Assembly (NCBI GenBank): GCA_963971225.1
Contig: OZ020267.1
Span: 30,259,298-30,323,297 of the forward strand
Length of the DNA: 64,000 nucleotides
Source of the DNA: Melieria omissa
Lineage: Eukaryota > Arthropoda > Insecta > Diptera > Ulidiidae
Direction: 5' to 3'
The position numbers and the translations under genes are program-made. The notes under the pieces are model-generated. The model had not been told where the DNA came from. It ran no database searches and saw only the letters and a list, made by a program, of their open reading frames with translations. Below, in pieces: positions 34,508 to 44,869 of this stretch. Within the stretch, counting starts at the first letter, position 1. Every line of letters begins with the position of its first letter.

Positions 34508-34924
34508 CTTTTCAAAAACTTTATTATAAAGATTTGTTTTCGCCGAAATGATAAAAATCAAAAAAGGTAATGAATAATCTCAATTTCAAACGTACATATG
34601 TATACGGAAAAATTTCATTATCAAAAAGAATAAACATTTTATATGCTTTTCAAAAACTTTATTATAAAGATTTGTTTTCGCCGAAATGATAAAAATCAAA
34701 AAAGGTAATGAATAATCTCAATTTCAAACGTACATATGTATACGGAAAAATTTCATTATCAAAAAGAATAAACATTTTATATGCTTTTCAAAAACTTTAT
34801 TATAAAGATTTGTTTTCGCCGAAATGATAAAAATCAAAAAGGTAATGAATAATCTCAATTTCAAACGTACATATGTATACGGAAAAATTTCATTATCAAA
34901 AAGAATAAAGATTTTATATGCTTT
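34508..34924. repeat. 138-bp tandem repeat in the 3' untranslated part, 3 copies
   Basis: Landmark CTTTTCAAAAACTTTATTAT at 34508, 34646 and 34784. The copies are nearly identical, and the third lacks one A in an A run. It lies between the truncated pol and the polypurine tract. Confidence 0.95.
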
Positions 34925-35093
34925 TGTTACAAAAAATGCAAATCAAAATTTAAAATATTTCTTATACTAAATTCTCAAGAACTAAAAACAAACGTTTTCC
35001 CATTAAATCCTTATATACTTGTATTTGAATATGTTAAGCAAACTTTTATTGTTAGTTTATAAGAAACTGTCGGACCAGAGACGTTCCGAATTT

Positions 35094-35105
35094 AAGAAGG
35101 GGAGG
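35094..35105 (+). promoter_or_regulatory. Polypurine tract
   Basis: AAGAAGGGGAGG immediately precedes the 3' LTR (AGTTAAC). This is the standard position for plus-strand priming in LTR retrotransposons. Confidence 0.9.
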
Positions 35106-35814
35106 AGTTAACATACTGGCCAAACATAACAACAAAGCACCGTTAGCTCAACCACAGACAAGCAACAACAACACCTGAAAAACTCGTCGGCAAAAAGTAC
35201 TTAAGGTCGCTTCTGGTTGTCGATAGGGGACAGAGATCTAAAGATCTTAGTTTTTTTCAAAACTAAGTAAAGTATAGTGAAATTTAAATTAAGTGAAATT
35301 AAAATTAAGTGAAGTGAAGTTAAGGTTGTAAAATAGTCTCAACCAGCGACAAGCAACAACAACGCCTGAAAAACTCGTCGGCAAAAAGTACTTAAGGTCG
35401 CTTCTGGTTGTCGATAGGAGACAGAGATCTAAAGATCTTAGTTTTTTTCAAAACTAAGTAAAGTATAGTGAAATTTAAATTAAGTGAAATTAAAATTAAG
35501 TGAAGTGAAGTTAAGGTTGTAAAATAGTCTCAACCAGCGACAAGCAACAACAACGCCTGAAAAACTCGTCGGCAAAAAGTACTTAAGGTCGCTTCTGGTT
35601 GTCGATAGGAGACAGAGATCTAAAGATCTTAGTTTTTTTCAAAACTAAGTAAATGGATTGAAATTAAGTGAAAGTCAAATTAAAATTAAGTGAATTTAAA
35701 CTAATGAAGTGAAACCTAAACTAAGCGAACATAAAATTGTAAAATAGTGTTAAGGCAAATAAATAAATACACGTGTTTGGACAAAACTAATAAATGTTTG
35801 CACCAAACTTAACT
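35106..35814 (+). repeat. 3' LTR (709 bp)
   Basis: Same length as the 5' LTR, and identical in my base-by-base reading. Directly followed by TATA, the second copy of the target duplication, and then by LINE sequence. A spurious ATG at 35794 inside the LTR makes the downstream LINE frame look as if it began there. Confidence 0.95.
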
Positions 35815-36654
35815 TATATAAAATACTTAGGAATGCTAATAGACCACAGACTAAATTTCAGACAACACCTTACATATGCGAGTGACAAGGCCAGAAAGGT
35901 GAATGCTGCTATGTGCAGACTGATGCCTAACATTGGTGGACCCCGACAACCGGCCAGAAACTTACTAGGCATAGTAAGCACGTCAATCATGACCTATGGG
36001 GCCCCAATATGGGTGTCAGCCATGGAAGTAAAAGCATATGCGAAAGGCCTAGTATCCACCTATAGACTAGCATCTCTGCGAATCTGCTGCGCTTTTCGCA
36101 CCGTATCTAACGACGCAGCAAATGTGATAGCTAGCAGACTGCCGATTGACATACTAGCTAAACAGATGACAACAATTTGGAAGACGGGCAGACAAGACAG
36201 AGAAGCTACAGACAAAATAAAACGAGACTCTATAAAGGAATGGCAGACGAGATGGGACTCTAGCTCGAAAGGACGATGGACCTGGAGCCTAATTCCAGAC
36301 ATAACGAAATGGATAAATAGGACCCACGGAGCAACGAACTATTACTTGACGCAAATCTTATCAGGACACGGATGCTTCCGGTCATACCTTCATAAATACA
36401 AGCATGTGGACGACCCCTATTGCCTTTTCTGTGAAGGAAGAATTGAAGACGCAGGACATATACTGGTGGAGTGCAGTCGATTCACGGACGAAAGGTCACA
36501 CCTGGAGCGAGAAATGGAAAAACGCATTACCCCACGCGGGCTAATAGAACACATGCTGACTTCACAGGAGGCATGGAATAAGTGCAATGCGGCACTGACG
36601 ACGATAATGCAGCGACTACGACGCGATGAACAAGCAACGAGACAAGAACCATAA
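35815..36654 (+). pseudogene. R1-clade LINE ORF2, C-terminal part after the insertion
   Basis: Continues from 29540 with IKYLGMLIDHRLNFRQHLTY, a hallmark of R1-clade non-LTR reverse transcriptases. It proceeds through RLMPNIGGPRQPARNLLGI, SIMTYGAPIWVSAM, RWDSSSKGRWTWSLIPDI and YYLTQILSGHGCFRSYLHKY. The terminal cysteine motif CLFCEGRIEDAGHILVEC is complete (C-x2-C-x9-H-x4-C). The frame is uninterrupted to the stop at 36652-36654. The 3' UTR follows to about 36850 and then the poly(A). The catalytic RT core and endonuclease are missing because of the 5' truncation, so this copy is inert, but it looks young. Confidence 0.9.
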
Positions 36655-36870
36655 GCGATAAGACAAAACTACATGTGCCTGACGCAAGGTCAATCCTCCC
36701 CGTGAAGGAATGCCCTCACCGGCGGTACCGCGGGGAATCAAAGGAGAGTGAAGACTACGGGAGTTGGTTTTAGCCGGTAGAAATCCGGCATAACTCTGGA
36801 ATACGGGTTCCAGAGTATCTTGAACGAAGATTTCCAACTTCCGACGTAAAACAAAAAAAAAAAAAAAAAA
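36655..36870 (+). other. LINE 3' UTR and poly(A)
   Basis: About 196 bp of UTR, including GGTTTTAGCCGGTAGAAATC and CTCTGGAATACGGGTTCCAGAG (an imperfect stem-loop near 36795-36816). It ends in ACAAAA and a run of A before the right target duplication ACACAGAAGCA. Confidence 0.85.
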
Positions 36871-36881
36871 ACACAGAAGCA

Positions 36882-37364
36882 GAGCATTTTATTTGAAGTC
36901 GCCATTTTTGACTAAGAATGCAGGTGAGAATGTGTTTGTATGACATATTTATTTGGACTTGTACAATTGTATTCTTGGACTTGAAAATGTCAAGGGAAAT
37001 TTCTTACTAAAAGTCTTTCAAGGTAATGGAAAGTGATTTGTTTTACTGTTTAATCTATTTTGATGCCGTAATTTTGTATGTGATTTTGGTTCAGATAAGA
37101 ACTAAAATGAGTTTAGTTTTTATACAAACGCTTCAAAAATCACTAAGAATTTATACAAACAGAACCGCGTAAAAAGAGCCGCAAAAACCAGTTTCAAAAC
37201 AGTTTTCCTAGTACTCTCAGATTGCAAGAAGAAGTGGTTACGCATGCAAAGAGAGGTTTTGATGGTCAAACCCAGTGTTTCCTATACATCATTCTTCGTT
37301 ATCAAAAAATCTTCAAAAAATTCATTAAGGATCCAAAAAGCCCCTAACATAAAATATATAAATA
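36882..37364. other. Non-coding, nothing recognised
   Basis: AT-rich DNA without frames or repeats that I recognise. Confidence 0.4.
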
Positions 37365-37378
37365 TCCGAAACAATTCT

Positions 37379-37720
37379 AATAATAATTAATAATTGATTG
37401 GCACGACAGCCCGCTTACGCGAGACTAAGGCCTAGCTTCCCGCAACCACCCGTGTTGTGCGTGTGAATTTTGTACGCGGGTGGAAGGGACCTACAGTTTT
37501 ATGCCGGTTCCGAACGGCAGGTTGGGAGCTTTTTCATAGGCAATTTTTACTCTCAGAGGTTTGCCATTTCCAGCTGAGAGAACAGCCACCGAAAGAGAAA
37601 ACGAGTTTCCCGTTATTTTTTTAGGTATTACTACATGCAGTATTCGATCTTGCGTCGCTCTGCATGCGACTCGTTGGACCGCGCACTAACCAACTGAGCC
37701 ACGGCGGCTGCTAAACAAAT
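37379..37720 (-). mobile_element. tRNA-derived SINE, type B
   Basis: Bounded by a perfect 14-bp duplication TCCGAAACAATTCT (37365-37378 and 37721-37734). Minus-strand head: GCCGCCGTGGCTCAGTTGG with A-box TGGCTCAGTTGG and a B-box-like GATCGAATACTGC. The body has CCGTTCGGAACCGGCATAAA and CTGTAGGTCCCTTCC. The 3' end is GCGGGCTGTCGTGCC followed by an AAT-rich tail. It shares the central core with the type A SINE but has a different 3' end, which suggests a different partner LINE. Confidence 0.9.
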
Positions 37721-37734
37721 TCCGAAACAATTCT

Positions 37735-37965
37735 TCCTCCCAAAAATTGTCCTAAAAGGCCAAGAATCTCCTAAATTGATTAACTCAAAATCTGCTAAGC
37801 AATTCTTTCTCCTAAAAATTCTTCGAAAAGGCCAAAAGTGTCCTAAATCTATTAGATCAAAATCTCCTAAACTTTCTCCTTAACAATTCTTTCTCCTAAA
37901 AATTCTCCTAAAATGTCAAGAATCTCCTAAATTTAGGAGGAAATCTCCTAATCTGCAAACACTGG
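37735..37965. repeat. Degenerate ~80-bp tandem repeat rich in CTCCTAAA
   Basis: TTCTTTCTCCTAAAAATTCT recurs with changes near 37731, 37802 and 37885. Each copy is followed by a GGCCAAGA/ATGTCAAGA block and CCTAAATT. The SINE inserted at the edge of this field. Confidence 0.7.
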
Positions 37966-40001
37966 TCAAACCCCTCAACTATCTGTTTGCTACAAACATT
38001 TGAGTTAGCAAAGATGGCTTCAAATGTTATTGGTCTCAAAAGTTATGTAAGAAAGCATTCCCCCAAATGAAATCCTCTGTGCATTACTGACAGCTTTATA
38101 TAAGAAAATGATTGATATCTCGTAAAACTTTCATAATTTCACTTTGTTGCCAAGTAAACAAATTTAAAATTGCCTTTCCACAGCCTTTTCTGCACTTTCC
38201 GCTCAATTCGCTGTGAAGCTTTTTCGCTTTGCAGTTATTTCAAGGCATTCAATCAACGGCAGGTTTTGCTGTTGACTGCAAAATTATTTACGCAATTCAT
38301 AATAATACAAAAATTGTGTATTCAAGTAAATTATGCAAGGATTACTTTTTTCATTTGTATTCTTATTATTTGAAAGATTTAGAATAAGCAAATTCCGCAT
38401 TCCATCTGATATATTTGCTTGTTTTTAGCTGCTTTCAAATTTTTTTCCACAACTCTTTTACACAATCAAATTTTCGTTGCGTACTGCTGCTGCAAAACAG
38501 ATTCATGTAAATCAGCAAAAAAAAAGAAAACAGTGACTCAAGAACAACTGAGGTGACAAAACACGAAATTTTTCTACATAGCAGCACTAACATTATCAGT
38601 GGTTGGAGTCAAACATCTGCTGGGAATATTTATCGTTTTTATTAGGAGCAACAGCGCCCAGGACAACAGCTCGAGATGAGCGTACAGACAGCTCACTCGA
38701 AACAAAAGCCGTAAAAAAAAAACACTAACAGGCGCGTAGTCAAAGTATTCAAGCAACATTTAGTGTCATTGAACCCCAGGTGGAATACGATATCGATATC
38801 AGAACTACTTGAACAGTTGCCATGTGTAAGACAGACATTCAGATAAACAATCAGACATTCATTCAGACAGACATTGAGAAAGATTATCAGATAAATGGAC
38901 AGACAAATGAATAAATCAGACATATTCTTCAACATTGATCTCCGCTCAGACAAAAAATCTACCTCAGCTTTTGCTGTACGCCGCTGTCTCTACGCCTGTT
39001 TGTCTGTCAGTCTGTCTGCCTTGTTGTGTGTGTGTGTGTGTCTGTCGCTATTGTTTTATTATTGCTCCAGTTGATGCCTTCGGGCTGATGGCATTTGCTG
39101 CGTTATTGCTCAAAAGCAATAACAACAACACCACACTGCAACCATCAACGACACAGTCGAGCATTTATGCTGTGCTATCTTGCTTGCTGCCACACTGTAA
39201 GCGAGTGCTTACACAATTCCTGTTGTAGTTATTGTTGTTGTCGTTACTTCACTCACCAACCATTTCTACGCCTGCGAGCGCGTTTGCTTCCATAACGTTC
39301 GTGTGCTGCTTTGCAACACGTATAAATTCCTAACTGCCACTTACAAAACCTACCAGCCAACCGATTTCATATCCTTCAATAATATTTTTCATATTTTATA
39401 CCAAACATACACCCACACTCACCCACACACACACACATCTCACTTATGCAGACGTTGATGAAGCGGCGAAGGCAGAATCGGGCACATATTGTATTTTTAC
39501 AACATATGTGCATAACAAGACAATGTCTATTGCTGTTCCTGTTTCTACCGAATTCTCATGCGTTGTGCGAAGCTGAGGTTAGACATACTCACACACACAC
39601 ACTCGCACATAGCATACATGTTTGCGCAGTATTGGAATTTTGCGCAAACAAATACCAATGCAGCGTTAAACATCAGCATTTGCTTTCTAGTACGAAATAT
39701 TTCTTAGCATTTTCAAAGCTGCAGCCATGTATCCGGGGCGTATGAGTAACGTAAAATAAATATTTTCACTCTCGTTGCTTTTGCTGCATATATCTTTATG
39801 GCATTGTTGTTGTTGTTGTTGGTTGTTGGTTGTTGTTGTTGGTTGTTGTTGTTGGCTGTTGTTGTTGTTGGTTGTTGTTATTGTTGCAGCATATCTGTAC
39901 TGCTGCCCTCAGCCGCTTGACTGCTTTTATAAAATTTTCATTTGAATGCAGCAACACATAACTTAAGCTTTTTATAGCACTGCCGCCGTAACAGCGCTCA
40001 C

Positions 40002-40032
<31 letters not shown>

Positions 40033-40420
40033 TTAGCAGTATCTATTTATGCTTTTTGAAATTTGAATTTCTATGTGCGCGCATCGATGGCTGTGGCCAA
40101 AAATATTACATTAAAAATTTTGCCTTATTTTGATTTTACATTTGCGGTTTGATTGAATAAAATAAACAAGATTGCAGAAAATGAATTATCTAAAACTTTT
40201 CGATATAGCATTTGTTGCCATCAGTCAAATTAATGCGCCAGCTATTTGTATTACAAACTAAAAGAAATTGCTGCTATAGAAATTAAAAGAAAAGAAAATT
40301 AGTTGCATCAAAAATTTTAAAAATATTTACTAATTTATTTATTTTTTATTGTTTTATTTTATTTATTCATTTATATATGTATTCATTTGTTTAAGCATGT
40401 ATTTATTTATTTGCTTATGT
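37966..40420. other. Non-coding DNA with microsatellites
   Basis: (GT)n at 39022-39040 and 40002-40026, (CA)n at 39424-39437 and 39590-39602, and TTG/GGTTG repeats at 39803-39890. Near 38830-38910 a CAGACATTCAGA-like phrase repeats. No supported gene. Confidence 0.5.
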
Positions 40421-40421
40421 A

Positions 40422-41713
40422 CCAGGTATATCAGTAAGAAGTGAGCCTCAGGATAGAAATGTCTCGATAGGTAATATTTGTTGTGAATGAGCCTCAATTT
40501 TTTTTTTGTTTTTTTGCTATGACATCTGTCAAGCATATTTAGTCAAGTCATTCAAGTCATTGAACAAACAACATCATATTTTTTCATCGTGTTAAAAATG
40601 TTGAATTTTGTATCAGATTGTGATGATTTGCGGAAAGCATTAATTTTGTATTTTCATTTGAAGAAAAGCGCTGCAGACTCGCATCGAATGCTTGTCGAGG
40701 CATATGGTGATCATGCTCTATCAAGAGCAACATGCAAAAGATGGTTTCAACCGTTCAGAAATAATGATTTTGATGTGAGAAATGAAGAACGTGGAAGACC
40801 ACCAAAAAAGTTTGAAACGCCGAATTGCAAACGATATTGAATAAAGATGACACTTTGAGTCAAAAGCAAATGGCAGAAATGTTAAATGTTGCACAAGCAA
40901 CAATTTCTGTCCGTTTAAAAGCTATGGGAAAGATGCAAAAGTGTGGAAAATGGGTGCCACATGAATTGAATGAAAGGCAGATGGAAAACCAAAAAAACAC
41001 TTGTGAAATTTTGCTTCAAAGACACGAAAGAAAATCAATTTTACATCGAATTGTTACTGGCAATGAAAAATTGATCTATTTTAAGTATCCTAAACGGAAA
41101 AAATCATGGGTTAATACGGGACAACCTTCAACATCGACTGTAAAACCAGATCGATCCGGCAAGAAGACAATGCTGTGTGTTTGGTGGAACCAGAGTGACG
41201 TGGTGTATTACGAGTTGTTAAAACGTGGCGAAACCGTTAATACTGATCGCTACCGACAACAAATGATCAATTTGAACCATGCATTGATCAAAAACTACCA
41301 GAATGGGCCAGACGCGGACACGACACGGTAATTTTGCTCCATGACAATGCACCTGCACACAAAGCAAGACCGGTTCAGGATACAATCAAAACACTTGGCT
41401 GTGAGTTGCTACCCCACCAGCCGTATTCAACAGACTTGGCTCCATCCGACTACCATTTGTTTTCATCGATGGGACACGCATTGGCTGAGCAGCACTTCGA
41501 TTCCTACGAGGAAGTCGAAAATTGGGTGTCTGATTGGTTTGCTTCAAAAGACAAACGATTCTACTGGCGCAGTGTCCACAAATTGCCTGAAAGATGGACA
41601 AAATGTGTGGCTAGCAATGGTCAATACTTTAAATAAAATGTTTTTTACTTTCCCATTAAAAATTAGTTTTTCATTTTCGCAAAGAAAGGCTCACTTCATA
41701 CTGATATACCTGG
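40422..41713 (+). mobile_element. Near full-length mariner transposon (1,292 bp)
   Basis: TIRs are CCAGGTATATCAGTAAGAAG on the left and, on the minus strand, CCAGGTATATCAGTATGAAG on the right, each flanked by the TA duplication (40420-40421 and 41714-41715). The length is that of a complete mariner. The transposase inside is broken (next entry). Confidence 0.92.
40598..41636 (+). pseudogene. Mariner DD34D transposase with two frameshifts
   Basis: ATG at 40598 opens the N-terminal HTH: LRKALILYFHLKKSAADSHR, LVEAYGDHALSRATCKRWFQ, then RGRPPKKFE. A one-base frame change near 40835 moves to a second frame, which has TILNKDDTLSQKQMAEMLNV, WVPHELNERQMENQKNT, IVTGNEKLIYF and KKTMLCVWWNQSDVVYYELL. 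A second frame change near 41297 leads to the last frame with LLHDNAPAHKARPVQD and STDLAPSDYHLFSSMG, ending LPERWTKCVASNGQYFK. The first catalytic Asp is Asn (VTGNEK) and the Trp after it is Leu. The second and third Asp are intact. Dead but only moderately decayed. Confidence 0.92.
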
Positions 41714-41723
41714 TATTAACATA

Positions 41724-43087
41724 TCGCACACGCACAACAAAAGTGACACAACTCAAAATTTTTGATTTTTCAGGAAACGCAAAAAACTGTTTTTGAGCTA
41801 AATAAACATTTTTTTTAAATAACGTATAGACCGTTCAGTAGAAAATCCTTACAGATTATGCTTTATGATAAGTTGCAAGAATTTTTTTTTTATTTCACAC
41901 TAGAAAATCCAAAATTTTGAGTTGTGACTGTTTTGATGATATCAGGTGTACAACTTTGCTTCCGCCGTTTTTTTCCAAAATTAAAAGCTTTATTGCCGAA
42001 AAGTGCTTACAGATGTATTATTCAAAGTATTGTCCGGCGCTAGCGACAACTTTCTCCCATCTTTCCGGCAATTTTCGGATCCCGGCTCGAAAAAAGGAGT
42101 CCTCTTTTGACGCTATCCATGAAGCAATCCATTTTTCCAATTCTTCGAAGGATTGAAAATGTTGATCTGCCAGGCCGTGTACCATCGAACGGAATAGGTG
42201 GAAGTCAGAAGGGGCGACATCTGGGGGGCAAGACTTCCCATTTCAGCGTTTCCAGGTACTTTTTGACCACTTTTGCGACGTGAGGCCGAGCATTATCGTG
42301 TTGGAGGATGACTCTGTCATGTCGCTCTTGATATTTTTAAAACGTTGAAACCACTCCCGACACGTTCTTTCACTCAGAGCAGCATCACCGTAAGTTTCTG
42401 AGAGCATTCGATGCGCTTCAGCTGCATTTTTTTCGAATGGTAACAGAAAAGTAAAACTTCCCGCAAATGGCGAGAATTGGGCACATAAACGGACATTTTC
42501 GAGCGTGAATAATACGAAACCAAGAACAATTGTCACTGAAACGGCGATGACAATTCGTTAGGCGCTGTCCACACTCACTTTAAAGGCATTACCATCTATG
42601 TATTTCAACCAGCCTCAGCCGGTACAGCCACCTATCGGAAAACGGCGGAAGCAAAGTTGTACACCTGATATTTTAATTCAATAATTACCGAATTATTTCA
42701 AGTTATGCCACTTTTTCTGAATTTAATAATTATAAATGACAGTTAAAAAGTTGAAAGAAAAATTTTGAAAATTCATAATTAATTTTAATAATGAAAAATC
42801 AATACAAAAATTGTCAGAATTTTGCTTAAAACTAACTTTAACAAAAATTTATTTCGTCAAAAGTGACACAATTTGTGTTAGAACTCTTTTGCATTGAGCT
42901 GCAGCGATCAAATAGCATCAAACTTCTGACATGAAGAGAGACCTAACTGTGTTTTTGTAACAGTAAACAACAACAAAATATACTGAGCTTTTGCTGATTG
43001 GTAGATTGATGCATTGTGCACAGTATTCACACATAAACCCGAAAATGAAAAATTTTGAGTTGTATCACTTTTGTAGTGCGTGTGCGA
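41724..43087. mobile_element. Tc1-like non-autonomous element with ~50-bp TIRs
   Basis: Left end TCGCACACGCACAACAAAAG and right end (minus strand) TCGCACACGCACTACAAAAG. The inverted similarity extends about 50 bp, through ACAACTCAAAATTTTT, and TA lies next to both ends (41722-41723 and 43088-43089). A second, inner copy of the motif (CAAAAGTGACACAATTTGTG near 42857) resembles the direct repeats inside long Tc1-type ends. Apart from a nested mariner (41942-42668) there is no coding DNA. Without it the element would be about 635 bp. It begins only 8 bp after the TA flanking the mariner at 41713. Confidence 0.8.
41942..42668 (-). mobile_element. Mariner deletion derivative (727 bp), nested
   Basis: Ends are TCAGGTGTACAACTTTGCTT on the left and the same sequence, read on the minus strand, on the right. 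They match over about 29 bp and TA flanks both sides (41940-41941, 42669-42670). The transposase on the minus strand keeps an N-terminal piece FEKNAAEAHRMLSETYGDAA...ERTCREWFQRFKN. It then jumps, near 42325, to the catalytic second-Asp region (QHDNARPH, out of frame). It continues to APSDFHLFRSMVHG and ends LPERWEKVVASAGQYFE near 42020. The middle, including the first Asp, is gone. It belongs to a different mariner family from the copy at 40.4 kb. Confidence 0.9.
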
Positions 43088-43099
43088 TATGCAATTGAA

Positions 43100-44850
43100 A
43101 TTTTGAAAAATATTTAAATATTTAAAAAAATTTTTCACAATTTTAGCTGCCATAGACTAAAAATAAAGTATAAATGAAGCATCAATGCAATAGAAATTAA
43201 AAAAAAAATACAAAAATTTTAGAGTTCAGTTTGTTAGTTTTAGAATATGAAAAATACAGAAATGCAATAGAAACTAAAAACATACAAAATTTAAAGCTTT
43301 CACTTAGTGCTTCGAAATTGGGATCCAATTGAATCTATTGACGCCAAAATCAGTCCACCTCAACACTTTGTTCCTCAACAAGCTGCAACTATGCTTTCTT
43401 TGTTTCTATTGAATCAAAATAAAGCGTTTTAAAGACAAAAAAAGAAAAAAATAACAACAACTAAAATACAACACCTCATGCCTTACCTCTTGGCAGACGA
43501 TTGACAGCTGTGCTGATCGGTGCCAGTGACCGCGCTCTTCTTCACCTGCTTCTTTCACTTTTCTTCTTTTTCTTCATTTTTTGCACTCACACTTTGCCAG
43601 CGCAGCCAACACTTGCGTAAAGGAAACAAACCAAACGCTGCAACGATTTATTTCGACATCTGAGAACAAATCCATGTAGCTGGCGGATTTGTGCTCACAC
43701 CGTTCAGTAGACACGATGCTTAAATACTTACTCGCTGCCTCACGTTGCAGCAATACACAGGCAATTGCACGAAATCGACGCGCAGCCAGACGTCGAGTTC
43801 GGCTCCTGCGGTGCAAGCAAAGTCAACGACTGACTCTGGGCCACAGGCAGTGTCTGCCTGTAAATGCTATTGACTTGTGCTGACCGCATTCCTGCTGCGT
43901 TGCTTGCACCACGCGTCAGCGTCGAGGTGCTCTGTCCACCACACAGCAAGCGAAGCAACCTTAAGCTCAGTGGAAGTCGAGCAACAGTCAATGTGCATTA
44001 AAAAAATTAAATGATTTTAAGAAGAATTTTACGGTGTTTAAAAGTTTACACAGTGAAGACAAACTGGAGTGTTAAACTGATTTAATTACAAACAAATTTT
44101 ATTAAACTGAACTTTAATGACAACTGACTTAAATTCACTTAAAAAACACTTAAATTCACTTGGAATCGCTGACATTACAAATTGATTTATTTTCTTATTC
44201 ATTCATGGCTGGAAGACATTTCTTTGAGCCTATCTTTCAACACAGAATTCATGTGTAAGTTTCAGTTAGTTAGTTAAAGTTCTAAACAATTTTCCATCAA
44301 TTTTGTTTAAGCCGCATAGTAAATGCGTCTGCAACTTTAAATAGAATGCACGTTCTGCTTAATTTTTTTTGATGGCATATTTTTTCACTTGGTTATTTAG
44401 AACGAATACGCTGGCAGCAAACGGCAGAAATTGAAGCAAATATAAAACAAAGTTGGCAAGAAGTTGGCGCATTTGCTGCCACTATTCCCACAGCTGGCAC
44501 AAAGTCGCGGCTTATCTTATCGGCAAATGTGACTTGTTACCGCAAAACTTTCGGTGTTAATTTCATTTCTCGACGGACAGCAGCCGCGGCAATGAATTGA
44601 AGAAATATATGCATTTCTGTTTCTTAAAGAAATTTTGCTTAAAAATAGAAGGCAACGAAGAATGTTGAATGAGCAACAATACAACGTGAACTATAAAGTT
44701 AAAGAGGAGTTTTGTACTTTTGAGACTTTGAGTAAAACAGAAAAGAAACTCAAAGTATGAGCAACACAGATATAGAGATGTGAATCAAGATATGATGTGA
44801 TAAGGTCTTATGGAACAAAAACAATTTCCGATGTCCTAGATGCGACTTAG
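43100..44850. other. Non-coding, nothing recognised
   Basis: AT-rich flanks with a less AT-rich patch at 43480-43990, where small frames overlap on both strands. Near 44080-44165 the phrase TTAAATTCACTT repeats. No gene supported. Confidence 0.45.
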
Positions 44851-44869
44851 TGTCTTTAAAGATACATTT

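Larger units (their letters stand above)
29541..35814 (+). mobile_element. Gypsy-type LTR retrotransposon, internally deleted, very young
   Basis: 6,274-bp Ty3/gypsy-type element with direct 709-bp LTRs, a tRNA-Lys-type primer-binding site, gag, a truncated pol, a polypurine tract and a 4-bp TATA target duplication (29537-29540 and 35815-35818). Terminal bases AGTTAA...TTAACT are those typical of the gypsy group. Integrase and any envelope gene are absent. Pol breaks off inside RNase H at about 34300 and unrelated-frame sequence follows. Three separate tandem-repeat blocks sit in the LTRs, the 5' leader and the 3' untranslated part. The element should need enzymes from an intact relative to move. 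LTR identity implies that it did so recently. Confidence 0.95.
29451..36870 (+). mobile_element. R1-clade LINE, 5'-truncated, split by a gypsy element
   Basis: The LINE body is 29451-29540 plus 35815-36870. It is bounded by an 11-bp duplication and ends in a run of A (36853-36871). Only about the last 1.1 kb of the element is present, the usual outcome of incomplete target-primed reverse transcription. Everything from 29541 to 35814 is a later LTR-element insertion. With the insertion removed and one TATA counted, the reading frame runs through the junction without a stop, so the LINE was intact in this part when it was hit. Confidence 0.9.

Noticed and set aside
35794..36654. A 286-codon frame starting at ATG 35794, as if a gene began there
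   Set aside because: The ATG and the first seven codons are the end of the 3' LTR. The LINE frame really continues from 29540 on the other side of the insertion.
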